From positions 496,001 to 560,000 of the forward strand of contig CBDCZR010000022.1 of the NCBI GenBank assembly GCA_965224535.1: a stretch of DNA of 64,000 bases, in the 5' to 3' direction. This document shows positions 36,374 to 48,683 of this stretch, in pieces. Below the pieces are notes generated by a model. The model was not told where the DNA came from and did no database searches. It saw nothing but the letters and a program-made list of their open reading frames with translations. This stretch comes from JBCDHN01 sp965224535 (GTDB lineage Bacteria > Verrucomicrobiota > Verrucomicrobiia > Verrucomicrobiales > DEV007). Position numbers and translations under genes: made by a program. The first letter of the stretch is position 1; each line of letters begins with the position of its first letter.

Positions 36374-36694
36374 TTAGCTATCGGACTCTTCCTTCGCTAA
36401 GGTCTGGACGACAAATCGGGTGGACTTGTCACCGAGGCTCTCGATAGCTTTTTCTTTGGTGACTTCCTCGGAACCGTCGGTGACCAGGGTCACTTTTTGG
36501 GTTCCGGCTTTTTCACCTTTTTCAATTTGGATGGTTTTAAAACCTGCGAGCTTGCCGAACGCCGAACTGACGTACTTTTTACAGCCTGCTCACGTTACGC
36601 CGGTCATACCGACGATGTAGGTGGTATCTTCCGCCATCGCCACGGGGGCGAAGGCAAAAGCCAACAATCCTAGGGTTGCCAATAGTTTTTTCAT
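36374..36694 (-). CDS. Secreted HMA-domain protein with in-frame TGA in CxxC position (selenoprotein candidate)
   Basis: The start at ATG 36694 gives a signal peptide (MKKLLATLGLLAFAFAPVAMA) and then TYIVGMTGVT, an in-frame TGA at 36590-36592 (codon 35), and AGCKKYVSSAFGKLAGFKTI, running on to TAA at 36374-36376. The total is 106 codons. This is a heavy-metal-associated (MerP/CopZ-like) fold: beta strand, metal loop, helix, then strands (QKVTLVTDGS). The loop normally reads CxxC; here TGA takes the first Cys, giving U-A-G-C. Selenocysteine insertion, a TGC-to-TGA mutation or a base-call error are all possible. Pairing just after the TGA is weak (36586-36565 or 36562-36546), so a bacterial SECIS is not shown. 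A clear terminator follows. Confidence 0.75.
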
Positions 36695-36833
36695 CGATGG
36701 ATTCGTTAATATGGGTTGGCGGCCAAGTCAAATAATGACCGCTGCAATTCTTAACGACGCTACGAGTGCCAATTTCCTTTCACACAAATTACAGATTGCG
36801 GCGCGGCCAGATTCGCGAAATCGTCCTGGCAGC

Positions 36834-39624
36834 ATGCAAAAAATCCTCCCGGGACAACGCTGGATGAGCCAAACCGAGCCGGAAATGGGGCTGGGCACGG
36901 TCGTGGAACTGCAAGGCCGGCGCGTCACGCTGGAATTTCCGGCCGTGGAGGAGCGCCGCACCTACGTGGCCGCCTCCGCGCCTTTGCAACGGGCCAAATT
37001 CCAGGTGGGCGAGGACATCGAGACCGAGGACGGGCGCCGATTTGCCGTGGACAAGGTGGAGGAGAGGGGAGGGCTGCTGATCTACCACGCCGGCGGCGAA
37101 ATCGTGCCGGAAGGCGAAATTGCGGCGCGTTCCAGCGCCGGCGGGCTCATCGGCCGGCTGTTTTCGACCATCATGTTCGACGATCCCGCGGATTTCGACC
37201 TGCGCTATGAAACCCTGAAATTGCGTGCCGAATACCGAAGATGGCCGGTGCGCGGCTTGATCGGCGGCCGGGTGGAACTCATCCCCCACCAGCAATTCAT
37301 CGCCCACGAGGTGGTCTCGCGCCGTGTGCCGCGGGTGCTGTTGGCGGACGAGGCCGGGCTCGGGAAAACCATCGAGGCGGGGCTGATTTTGCACCGCCTG
37401 TTGCTCAGCGGCCGGGCGGCGCGCACCATCGTCGTGGTGCCGGAATCTCTGGCCCACCAGTGGTTCGTGGAGTTGCTCCGCCGCTTCAATTTGACGTTCA
37501 CGCTCGTCGACAAGGGTTACTGCGAGGCTGTCGAGGTCCACGATGTCGAGGGCAACCCGTTCACCGGCGTGCAACTCGTCCTCACCACCATCGAATTCCT
37601 CACCAACGCCGAAAATCGCCTGGCGCAGGCGGTGGAGGCGAATTGGGACGTGCTGGTGGTCGATGAGGCCCATCACTTGGCTTGGGAACCGGAAAATCCC
37701 AGCCCGGAATACGCCGCAATCGAGCAAATCGCCCGGAAAACGCCCGGTTTGCTCCTATTGACCGCCACTCCGCGTCAAGTCGGCGAAATGGGCCATTTTG
37801 CGCGTTTGCGGCTGCTCGATCCCGTCCGGCACAACGATTTTGAGCGTCATTTGGAGGAAAACACCCACTTGCCGGAAGTCGCCGCTGCGGCGTCGAAACT
37901 CGCGAACGGCGAGAAATTGACCGCCAAAGAGTGCAAAAGCTTCGGCAAGGATCCCAAGGACCTGCAAGACGAAAAAAACCGGTCCAAATTCCTCCAGGAA
38001 CTGATCGACCGCCACGGAATCGGCCGCGTCATGTTCCGCAACGTGCGCGCCGCGCTGGAAGGCAGCTTTCCGGCGCGAATTCTCGTCCCCGCGCCGTTGG
38101 AGATCTACTACGACGAGGTTCGCGAGACCATGCACGCCGAATTTTTGGCCGACGCCGCCTTCGGCAAAGCGCCGGATTACGATTTCCTGGACGATCCGCG
38201 CGGCGGCTGGCTCATCAGCCTGCTGGCGGAGCTAGAGGGGCAAAAACTGCTCCTCATCAGCTCCAGCCGGGAAAAGGCCGAGGCCATCGTCGAAGCGCTG
38301 GCCACCAACGAGATCGACGCGGGAATTTTCCACGAAGGTCTGGAAATGATCGAGCGCGACCGCGAGGCGGCCCGGTTTGCCGAGCCAAACGGCTGCCAAA
38401 TTCTGGTTTGCTCGGAAATCGGCAGCGAAGGGCGAAATTTTCAGTTTTCCCAGCACCTGGCGCTCTGGGATTTACCGCTCAACCCCGCCGTTTTGGAGCA
38501 ACGCATCGGCCGGCTCGACCGCATCGGCCAAAGTGGCGACGTGCACATCCACGTGCCCTACGGCTCCGGCACCGGCCAGGAAGTGCTCTTCCGCTGGCTG
38601 CACGAGGGGATCGACGCGTTTGAGGCTCCGAGCGAGGGGGGCGACCTGTTCGTCGAAAAATTCGCCAGCCGCGTCCGCGACCTCGGCAAGCAGGTTGGCG
38701 CAGGCGAACCGAAAAAGTGGGAGAAGGACGTGAAGAGCGCTGATCGGCGAAACCCGCGCTTACTGCGAGGAGGTGAACCAAATGCTCGACGAAGGCCGCG
38801 ATTACCTGCTGGAACTGGCCTCCTGCCGGCCGAAATTCGCCAAATCCATCTGCGAGGGCATCACCCAGGTGGACGAAGATCCCCGGCTGGAAGAATACTT
38901 CCTCGACACGATCGAAGCGCTGGGTTGGGACGTCGAGCGCATTGAAGAAGGCGCCTACGTGTTCGACCCCGAGGGCCAGGAAACCGCGGCGTTGCCGGGT
39001 TTGAGCTTCGAAGGAAGCTCAGCCACGTTTCGCCGCTCCCGGGCCCTGGAACGCGAGGACTGGCAGTTCGTCACCTGGGATCACCCGGCGGTTCGCGAGG
39101 CCATGGAGCACATCGTGCGCGGCGAACGCGGCACCATCGCCATCGGCAACACCAAAGCGCTGAAAACCGGCACGAAGTGGGTGATCGAGTGCATCTACGT
39201 CCTCGAACCCCAAGCGCCGCCCGCCCTCCACGCCGACCGCTTCCTCCCGCCGACGCCAATCCGGCTCGTCATCGGCGACGACGCCCTCGACCAGACCAAG
39301 GAATACCCCACCGAGACGCTCGCCGGCGACGTTTGGCCGAAGAAACGCCGTCCGCAGCTTCCCGACCGCCTTCCGGAATCGCTCCAAACCGCCGGAGAAC
39401 TCGCCGGCCAGCACGCCGCCAAGCTCATCGAAACCGCGCTACAGCGCGTTCAGCGCCTTTACACCGCGGAAATCAGCCGCCTGCGCCAGCTCGTCGCCCG
39501 CAACCCTTTAGTGACCGAGGACGAACTGCGCGCGGTCGAAGCCGAAGGCCGGCAAGTTGTGGAAGCCGTGCAAGTTTCGCAACCGCGGCTGGATTCGGTG
39601 CGGGTGGTGCTGAGCCTGGTTTGA
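36834..39624 (+). pseudogene. rapA: RNA polymerase-associated SNF2 helicase RapA, frameshifted
   Basis: RapA is a Swi2/Snf2 ATPase that recycles RNA polymerase. The start MQKILPGQRWMSQTEPEMGLGTV (ATG 36834) matches the RapA N-terminus. Helicase motifs are ADEAGLGKTIEAG (I), VVDEAHHLAW (II), LLTATPRQ (III) and, in the second lobe, SEIGSEGRNFQFS and QRIGRLDRIGQ. The frame breaks at about 38735: the first frame reads DVKSADRR, and LIGETRAYCEEVNQMLDEGRDYL continues one base off to the stop at 39624, consistent with one missing G or C in AGCGCTG. Repaired, it is about 930 residues, the family length. As rapA is often conserved, an indel error is plausible. Confidence 0.88.
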
Positions 39625-39636
39625 CGGCCCGCGCGG

Positions 39637-40572
39637 CTATAAATCGTTGGGATCCACACCGAGATCTTGCAGCTTTTTGGCGAGTTTTTCGGCGCGTTTC
39701 TTTTCTTCTTCAGCACGCTTGGATTCTTCCGCGGCACGCTTGGATTCTTGCTCCGCGCGCTTGGATTCTTGCTCCGCGCGCTTGGATTCTTGCTCCGCGC
39801 GCTTGGATTCTTGCTCCGCGCGTTTGGCTTCCTTTTCGGCGCGCTTGGCCTCCTTTTCCACCAGTTCTTCACCCGTCGGCAGCAGTTGGTGATCGGCATC
39901 CGTCCACCGCAACCACTCGCGTTTCATCCCTTCAAATTCCCCGTTCCACAGACGAAGCCCAAGATTCAGCTTCGGAAACCAAAGCTCGTCCATTTGCCGA
40001 TATCGCCCCGTTTTTTCGTTCAACTCATAAGCGCGCACAGGTGGCTCCATTTCGCCGTTTTCGTCCTTTAAATTGATGTAGAACCGCATCGGATCGTAGA
40101 CGACGTAGTACGGAATTTTCATCGCCGCATAATCGGTCATTTTGGACGCCAACTCCGCTCCCTTGATGTTGGAAACAAGCTCCGCAACCAACTCCGGCGG
40201 CTTGCCGTACTTCCAGAAAAAATAGGAGCGCGTATCCTTGCTCTTGCCCGGTTTATACTCAAATTCTACCCCCAAACTAACAAGCAGATCCGCGGCGCGT
40301 CCCGGTGAATCGTAGTCTGGAAACATCCCAATATCCACCCCAACCGCAAGTTTCTCGACTCCAGCGGGTAGCCAACTTTGTGAGGCATAGAGAACATTCA
40401 CCCACAGGCGACACTGCTTATCTTGTTCCGGATTGTCCACGGGATCGTCGTATTCGGTGATTAGATGATCGATCGTGCGCCCCGGGATCGGATTGAAAAT
40501 CGGCCAAGTGTCCTGCTCCTTAGCTTTTTCTCGAGGCGCTTTGGAAGGGGAAATTTGCTGGGCGACACTCAT
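39637..40572 (-). CDS. Uma2-like (DUF820) endonuclease-fold protein with heptad-repeat tail
   Basis: Residues 30-230 resemble Uma2/DUF820 proteins, which adopt a PD-(D/E)xK nuclease fold: VGVDIGMFPDY, PPELVAELVSNIKG, MTDYAAMKIPYYVVYDP and WFPKLNLGLRLWNGEFEG. The family is expanded in cyanobacteria and some PVC genomes and its role is unresolved. Residues 245-300 are a highly charged coiled coil built of AEQESKR-type heptads, encoded by a 21-bp tandem repeat. The last residues LQDLGVDPNDL cap the protein. ATG 40572 is chosen because the preceding 27 bp only reach the ileS stop. Its 3' end is 12 bp from the rapA stop, in convergent orientation. Confidence 0.75.
   Translation of the reverse strand: MSVAQQISPSKAPREKAKEQDTWPIFNPIPGRTIDHLITEYDDPVDNPEQDKQCRLWVNVLYASQSWLPAGVEKLAVGVDIGMFPDYDSPGRAADLLVSLGVEFEYKPGKSKDTRSYFFWKYGKPPELVAELVSNIKGAELASKMTDYAAMKIPYYVVYDPMRFYINLKDENGEMEPPVRAYELNEKTGRYRQMDELWFPKLNLGLRLWNGEFEGMKREWLRWTDADHQLLPTGEELVEKEAKRAEKEAKRAEQESKRAEQESKRAEQESKRAEQESKRAAEESKRAEEEKKRAEKLAKKLQDLGVDPNDL
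39739..39822. repeat. Four exact 21-bp tandem repeats (heptad coiled coil)
   Basis: Copies at 39739-39759, 39760-39780, 39781-39801 and 39802-39822 are identical (CTTGGATTCTTGCTCCGCGC plus G). Degenerate units extend to about 39697 and 39860. One unit equals one AEQESKR heptad, so slippage changes coiled-coil length without a frameshift. Confidence 0.93.
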
Positions 40573-40599
40573 AGCTTCAACGTAGTCGGCGCACTCAGG

Positions 40600-43353
<2,754 letters not shown>

Positions 43354-43545
43354 TTTCTGGCCCGTAAACGGGGCGGCGAACCTAGCACTGCCGCCAAAGC
43401 GCGGCAAGGGCGGGATTCGACGGTGATTTGGGGTGAAGGAACGATATTCCCAAATATGAGAACCATATTTTATCGAATTATCATAAAACTCGTTGCCTCT
43501 GGCATCTTCGAACGTTATATTTCACTGACTCCAACTCAACCTCCG

Positions 43546-44808
43546 ATGTCCTCAACACCCATATCACTCATCGTTTGCTTTTCGGCCTTCTGCTTCGCCT
43601 TGGCGCCATGTCATGCGGACCACAAAAAGTCTCCGTTTGGCCCCAAACACGCTGCCAAGGTCAAAAAAGAGACCCTGCCCGCGCCGGGCGTCACTAACGC
43701 GATCGGGCAAAAGCGGAGACTGCTGCCGATGCTCAACCGCACCAATGAGTCCAAGGAACGGGCCATGGTTTCTGAGTCCGCGAAGGTCGTCCCGGTTTCC
43801 GATCCACCGGCTCCAACGCTGGCCGCAGCGCCCCCACAGCCGCAGCCAAAAATCCGCCATGCAGTTGCGCCTGAACCGGCCCAAGAACCGGAAATGGCGC
43901 CCAAGGTCTATGTCGCGCCGGAGCGCTCGTCGTGGAGAAGCCGATATGAGCTGGGGCCTGGCGATGAGTTGAATTTCGGCCTGCACGGCAAGCCCACGCT
44001 CAAAAAACTGGCTGTTGCCGTGGCTCCGGACGGTACGGTCAGCTTTTTGCAGGCCAAACAGATCGATGTGCGCGGGAAAACCATCGACGAGTTGCGCGGC
44101 GAGATGAACCAGATACTTACCGCTTATCATCGGGACGCGCGTGTTATCATAACGCCCTCCAAACTCGGCAGTAAGCGCTACACCATTTTGGGCGAAGTCA
44201 GAAAGAACGGAACCTACTCGCTGGATCGCCCAACGACGTTGATTCACGCGTTGGCTGAGGCTGGCGGATTCAACTTGGGCAAAAGCGGCGAAGACGTGGT
44301 TCAATTAGCCGATCTGCGGCGCTCATTTGTCGTCCGGCACGGCAGCCGGTTAAACGTAGACATGGAGTCCCTCTACCTGGCCGGCGATATGCAGCAAAAC
44401 CTCCAAATTGAGCCCGGAGACTATATCTACATCGCCTCCAAGTTGCGCAACGACGTTTACGTCTTGGGCGCTGTGGCTTCACCCGGCGTCAAACCCATTG
44501 ATTCCCGCATGACCACACTTGGCGCAATTGCTTCTGCGGGAGGCTTTGCTCCCCAAGCCTGGCGGGACCGCGTTCTTGTCATTCGCGGCCGGATGGACGC
44601 TCCTGAGACGTTTGTGATGCCTCTCAACAAAATCCTCCATGGCAACGGCACAGACATGGAACTGCTGCCCGGGGATATTATCTACATCCACAATCGCCCC
44701 TGGGCCTATGCCGCCAAATTGGTGGACGTTGCCATCCATGCCTACATTGATGGCTCCATAGCCGGATGGTTGGCGGACGATGGGAACATCGCGATCTCTG
44801 CCAACTAA
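43546..44808 (+). CDS. Polysaccharide export protein (Wza family)
   Basis: This is a periplasmic or outer-membrane export component for extracellular polysaccharide. A leader (MSSTPISLIVCFSAFCFALAPCHA, ATG 43546) is followed by a Pro-rich stretch, then the Poly_export domain (YELGPGDELNFGLHGKPTL, VAPDGTVSFLQ) and SLBB-type modules (YTILGEVRKNGTYSLDRPTTLIHALAEAGGF, VYVLGAVASPGVKPID, ELLPGDIIYIHNRPW). It is 420 residues. ATG 43456 in the same frame is an alternative start with a possible AAGGA ribosome site, but it adds 30 residues before the leader. It forms a unit with the next gene (49-bp gap). A fusion of a long opposite-strand-derived extension upstream was not accepted. Confidence 0.87.
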   Translation: MSSTPISLIVCFSAFCFALAPCHADHKKSPFGPKHAAKVKKETLPAPGVTNAIGQKRRLLPMLNRTNESKERAMVSESAKVVPVSDPPAPTLAAAPPQPQPKIRHAVAPEPAQEPEMAPKVYVAPERSSWRSRYELGPGDELNFGLHGKPTLKKLAVAVAPDGTVSFLQAKQIDVRGKTIDELRGEMNQILTAYHRDARVIITPSKLGSKRYTILGEVRKNGTYSLDRPTTLIHALAEAGGFNLGKSGEDVVQLADLRRSFVVRHGSRLNVDMESLYLAGDMQQNLQIEPGDYIYIASKLRNDVYVLGAVASPGVKPIDSRMTTLGAIASAGGFAPQAWRDRVLVIRGRMDAPETFVMPLNKILHGNGTDMELLPGDIIYIHNRPWAYAAKLVDVAIHAYIDGSIAGWLADDGNIAISAN

Positions 44809-44857
44809 ACGACAAAGCTCTCAGCCACGATCCATTTCACCGAATCTCTCACCAACC

Positions 44858-46057
44858 ATGAAATCTCTAACAGTACTGACGCTTCTTTGCACGGCCATCT
44901 TGCTGGCCAATTGCGCCCATCCAATGGCGAATAACCGATTCGATCCGCGCACCAGTTACACAGGGACGGCCGAAGAAATCAGGCTGAACTTCATGAAAGT
45001 CCGCTCCGGGCGCAGGATTTCGCGCAGCGATCTCGTTCCGGGAGACGGCTCCTACAAGATTGGCGCCGGCGATATCCTGAAAATCGAAATTGTTGAAGTC
45101 CCCAACACGGAGACGACCACGATGATCATGCCCGACGGCAAACTCTACTACGATGTGGCGCCGGGAATTCCCGCTATTGGTAAGACCATCCCGCAACTCG
45201 AGAAAACCCTCTCGGACGCGCTGCAAGATGTATACCCCATGCCAATCGTGAACATCAACGCCGTTCGCATTCGTAGCTCGAGCTATACCATCATGGGTCA
45301 GGTTATTACACCTGGCGTGTACCAAATCGACAAACCCACCAATCTGCTGGATTCTATCTCTCTAGCCGGCGGAATTCGCAGCTCAGAGGTCGCCAATCGC
45401 ACGCAAAACCTCGCCGATCTGCGCCGTAGCGTGCTCATCCGCAGCGGCAAGATTGTTCCGGTCGATTTCGAGCGTCTGATCGAAAGCGGAGATATGAGCC
45501 AAAACGTCTATCTCCGCCCCGACGACTACGTATATCTGCCAACCAAGGGTAATGAAAAGGTCTATGTTTTGGGCAACGTTCGCAACGGCCGAGCCGTGCC
45601 GTTTTCGAGCGATTTGACGTTTGTCAGGGCTTTGGCCTATGCCGGCGGCCCGGCGCCGAGCACCTTCCGCAAGGGCTTGCTGGTGATTCGCGGCGCCACG
45701 ACCACTTCGCCCCAAGTTGCGCCTGTGGATCTCCAAGCGATCCTGCATGGCAAAATAGCTGATTTTCACCTGCAACCCGGCGACGTAATTTGGGTGCCCC
45801 GCGCCCCATGGCAGAAGCTGGGCGAATACGGCATCACCGCAGTTGATTCCGCGGTGTCAACCATTGCGCTGCAGGAAGCATCCAACAGCGGGAGATCGGA
45901 ATCGAACGGAAACGGTTCGCTGAATTCCACCGGGAACAACAATGCTACCAGCAACAACAGCTCGGCCGGCAATAACTCCATCAACGACGTTGAGTTGAAT
46001 CTGTCAACCGGCCCCAGCGCCCCGAGTACCCAGAGCGTTCCGAGCACGGCGCAGTAA
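44858..46057 (+). CDS. Polysaccharide export lipoprotein (Wza family)
   Basis: This is a second Wza-type export protein, here a lipoprotein: the leader MKSLTVLTLLCTAILLANC ends in a lipobox (LANC), so it is anchored to the outer membrane. The Poly_export domain (YKIGAGDILKIEIVEVPN, MIMPDGKLYYDV) and SLBB repeats (YTIMGQVITPGVYQIDKPTNLLDSI, VYVLGNVRNGRAVPFS, LQPGDVIWVPRAPW) follow. The tail after residue 345 is low-complexity and Asn/Ser rich. It lies 49 bp after the first export gene and is likely co-transcribed. Two paralogous export proteins in tandem suggest a two-part channel or periplasmic adaptor. The gene is convergent with the sulfotransferase. Confidence 0.88.
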   Translation: MKSLTVLTLLCTAILLANCAHPMANNRFDPRTSYTGTAEEIRLNFMKVRSGRRISRSDLVPGDGSYKIGAGDILKIEIVEVPNTETTTMIMPDGKLYYDVAPGIPAIGKTIPQLEKTLSDALQDVYPMPIVNINAVRIRSSSYTIMGQVITPGVYQIDKPTNLLDSISLAGGIRSSEVANRTQNLADLRRSVLIRSGKIVPVDFERLIESGDMSQNVYLRPDDYVYLPTKGNEKVYVLGNVRNGRAVPFSSDLTFVRALAYAGGPAPSTFRKGLLVIRGATTTSPQVAPVDLQAILHGKIADFHLQPGDVIWVPRAPWQKLGEYGITAVDSAVSTIALQEASNSGRSESNGNGSLNSTGNNNATSNNSSAGNNSINDVELNLSTGPSAPSTQSVPSTAQ

Positions 46058-46082
46058 CTGTGCTAGCGCCCAAAATCGCTGC

Positions 46083-46893
46083 TCACATTTCGTCGAGCAT
46101 GGAGTCGTCTTCAATCCCGATCAACTTATCGCGCAGTATCCGCATTTCATCTTGCGTCACTTCCTCAAGAGCGCGGTTTCGGGCCAGCGCGAAGTCGTAG
46201 GGCTTCTTAAACAGCCAAATAAAGTTGATGCCGTACATATTACGTTTGCACCAGGGGCGGGAAATATATTTCTCGTCGAATTCAAGCCCCAGTTCGTTGC
46301 ATAGTTCTCGAAAAACCTCGCCTTGGTGGCCTGAGAGGTGTTCCTGGCTAACGCGCCGGATGGGAAACCGGCCTTCTGCTTCGTTCAAAGCGGTCTGGCA
46401 GATGTTGAAGTAATCGATAAACCGCGAAAGCGCGAATCCACGCCGTTTGTAGCTGTGATATAGCAACAACGCGTCTTTTTCCAGCACCAGGCAAGGGACG
46501 CCGGGCGCTTTTTTTCAGAATAGCCGGCAAATCCTGGAGGTAACGTGGCGATTTATCGACAATGCGGCATTCCTGGTCGCCAAACAGGGGACAATGCCGG
46601 ATCAATCGCGCATAGACGTCCTCCCAGTCCGGTGCTGCGGCTAGATCGTCGAGTTGTTGTGCGCTCAATCCCCAGTGCCCTTCTTCTATCGGCGCGGTAA
46701 ACCACTCGCTCCACGGATGGAGCGAAGGAATCGCGGCAGGAGAATCACCAAGCAGGATGCCGCACTCAAAAGCGGCGTTGACCTGGGGATGAGCGGTGAG
46801 CAGTTTTGCCAAAAACGTGGTGCCGGAATGCTCCATCCCCGTCACCACGCATAGCAGGGGGCTATCGCGCTGTTTCGTCATCAGCGTCGCCAA
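46083..46893 (-). pseudogene. Sulfotransferase-like protein, frameshifted in a homopolymer
   Basis: The N-terminal part holds a PAPS-binding-type P-loop (VVTGMEHSGTTFLAKLLTAHP), typical of sulfotransferases that move sulfate from PAPS to glycans or other acceptors. The frame breaks at a run of seven T (46509-46515; A7 on the coding strand): AILKK is followed by APGVPCLVLEKDALLLYHSYKR only if one A is removed. The C-terminal half (FIDYFNICQTALNEAEG, EHLSGHQGEVFRELCNELGL) is then open to 46083. Repaired length is about 270 residues. A homopolymer read error or transcriptional slippage could both preserve function. It lies in an exopolysaccharide locus, suggesting a sulfated exported glycan. Confidence 0.8.
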
Positions 46894-46901
46894 TGCACCT
46901 G

Positions 46902-47963
46902 TTAACCCTGACCGAGCCGCTCGCCGGCATAGGTTCCGTTTTCAATCGCCTGAATCCAGGCTTCGTTATCCAAATACCACTGGACGGTCTTGTGCATTCC
47001 GGATTCAAAGCTTTCACGCGGTTCCCAACCTAGTTCTGCCTCAATTTTGGTGCAGTTAATGGCATAACGCTTGTCATGACCCGGCCGGTCTTTGACAAAT
47101 GTAATCATCTCGTCCGGAGACTCAGTTTTCAACTCCGGTTTCAACTCGTGAACGATGGAGATCAACTGGCGGACGACGTCGATATTTTTCATCTCATTTT
47201 TCCCGCCAATATTGTAGGTCTCGCCTGATTTTCCCTTCACAAGTGCTAAAGCCAACCCGCGCGCGTGGTCTTCCACGTAAAGCCAATCGCGCACGTTGGA
47301 GCCATCGCCGTAAACCGGCAATTTTTCGCCTTTCAGCACCTTGCCGATCATCAACGGGATGAGTTTTTCCGGGAATTGATAGGGTCCGTAGTTGTTCGAG
47401 CAGTTTGTCGTGACCACCGGAAATCCAAAGGTGTGGAAATAGGCCCGGGCCAGGTGATCGCTACCCGCCTTGGAGGCCGAATAGGGGCTGTTGGGCTGAT
47501 AGGGCGTAGTTTCCTCGAACGCGGGATCATCCATCTCCAGCGAGCCGTAAACCTCGTCGGTAGAGACATGGAGGAAGCGGAAATCCGGCTTGTTTTCCGC
47601 AAACTCGCGCGCGGCGTGCAGCAAGTGAAAGGTTCCCACAAAATTGGTCATGATGAATTCCTCCGGCGCGTCAATCGAGCGATCGACGTGCGATTCCGCC
47701 GCCAAATGCATGACGCAGCCGATATCATGCTCGCGCAGGGCAGCCGCAAAAGCTTCTCGGTCGCAAATATCGCCGCGAACGAACGCATAACGCGGGTCGG
47801 AGTCGATTTGAGCCAGATTTTGGGGGTTGCCCGCGTAGGTCAGCTTGTCAAAATTCACCACCTTGGCGATGGTGACGCCCAGGTCCGCTTCTGCGGAGTC
47901 CAGCAGGTAGTGAATGAGGTTGGAGCCTATAAAGCCGGCGCCGCCGGTAACGAGAATTCGCAT
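46902..47963 (-). CDS. rfbB: dTDP-glucose 4,6-dehydratase
   Basis: This SDR-type enzyme converts dTDP-glucose to dTDP-4-keto-6-deoxyglucose, on the path to dTDP-rhamnose and other deoxysugars. The NAD motif is TGGAGFIGSNLIHYLL. Substrate and catalytic motifs are HLAAESHVDRSID, VSTDEVYGSLE (with Thr-Asp-Glu) and YSASKAGSDHL. The RmlB-specific NYGPYQFPEKLIPL, WLYVEDHARG and RPGHDKRYAI follow. It is 353 residues, family length. ATG 47963 matches the canonical start MRILVTGG. It is 8 bp upstream of the sulfotransferase-like gene on the same strand, so the two form an operon supplying and perhaps modifying sugars of the exported polysaccharide. Confidence 0.95.
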   Translation of the reverse strand: MRILVTGGAGFIGSNLIHYLLDSAEADLGVTIAKVVNFDKLTYAGNPQNLAQIDSDPRYAFVRGDICDREAFAAALREHDIGCVMHLAAESHVDRSIDAPEEFIMTNFVGTFHLLHAAREFAENKPDFRFLHVSTDEVYGSLEMDDPAFEETTPYQPNSPYSASKAGSDHLARAYFHTFGFPVVTTNCSNNYGPYQFPEKLIPLMIGKVLKGEKLPVYGDGSNVRDWLYVEDHARGLALALVKGKSGETYNIGGKNEMKNIDVVRQLISIVHELKPELKTESPDEMITFVKDRPGHDKRYAINCTKIEAELGWEPRESFESGMHKTVQWYLDNEAWIQAIENGTYAGERLGQG

Positions 47964-48049
47964 GAGGCTGATCCTAGCCAACGCACAGAAGGGAGCAAGC
48001 TAGATTTGGTAATTCAAGGAGCCGCATGACCCCAATCGAAAGCCCGAAC

Positions 48050-48532
48050 TCACGGTGAAACAGCCAAGCGTTCGCTCTCATCCTCGCCGTCGATCGTAAA
48101 TCCGCTCTGCTTGTAGACCTTGAGCTGAAAGTGGGTGGATGTGGAAAGCACACCATCCAAGGTGCTGAGTTTTTCCGCCACAAACTGAGCCACGTCGCGC
48201 AAGGTATCGGCTTCCACCACCACCACGAGGTCATAACCGCCGCTCATGAGAAAACAACTCATCACTTGCTCGAACTTGGCAATGCGCCGGGCGATCCGGT
48301 CGAAACCGCCATCGCGCTCTGGCGTCAGTTTCACCTCGATCAACGCGGTGACGTGGGTTGCGCCTGCGCGATCGGGATCGACCACGGCCTGGTAACCGAG
48401 AATCGTGCCATCGTTCTCCCATTCGGTGATCTGAGCTTCCACGTTAGCCTCATCTTTGCTGAACAATTCCGCCAGTTCGCGGGCGCTGGCGCGGCTATCG
48501 CGTTGAAGTTCCTGAAGTAGGGGGTCTACCAT
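48050..48532 (-). CDS. Lrp/AsnC-family regulator
   Basis: This 160-residue regulator has an N-terminal winged helix-turn-helix (LLQELQRDSRASARELAELFSKDEANVEAQITEWENDGTILGY region, residues 4-50 in parts) and a C-terminal RAM ligand-binding domain (ALIEVKLTPERDGGFDRIARRIAKFE, CFLMSGGYDLVVVVEADTLRDVAQFVAEKLSTLDGV). RAM domains sense amino acids or related metabolites and form octamers. The length and MSGGYDL signature are standard. ATG 48532 is immediately followed by the helix expected at the start of the family. It sits 87 bp upstream of rfbB on the same strand and may be part of the same transcript, but target genes cannot be inferred. Confidence 0.9.
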   Translation of the reverse strand: MVDPLLQELQRDSRASARELAELFSKDEANVEAQITEWENDGTILGYQAVVDPDRAGATHVTALIEVKLTPERDGGFDRIARRIAKFEQVMSCFLMSGGYDLVVVVEADTLRDVAQFVAEKLSTLDGVLSTSTHFQLKVYKQSGFTIDGEDESERLAVSP

Positions 48533-48683
48533 GGTAATGGGCGTGTGATAGGTGCAAAAAGCAGTCCCGTGCCCCGAAAGTCAAGGTTGGATGCTCGGGC
48601 GGCAAAACCGGCGTTTGGGCCCGATGGAAAACCGGCCAAAAAATCGCCGCTACCGCCCACGAGGCGGAGGTAAATTGGTTTTG

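Noticed and set aside
36546..36586. Firm bacterial SECIS hairpin after the TGA
   Set aside because: Only short, interrupted stems could be drawn by eye, and none places a G-rich loop convincingly, so no SECIS is annotated.
36420..36620. A 66-residue + strand frame opposite the HMA gene
   Set aside because: The reverse strand gives a signal peptide plus HMA fold on both sides of the TGA; the + frame has no such support.
39697..39860. CRISPR-like array
   Set aside because: The 21-bp units are contiguous, have no spacers and encode heptads of a coiled coil.
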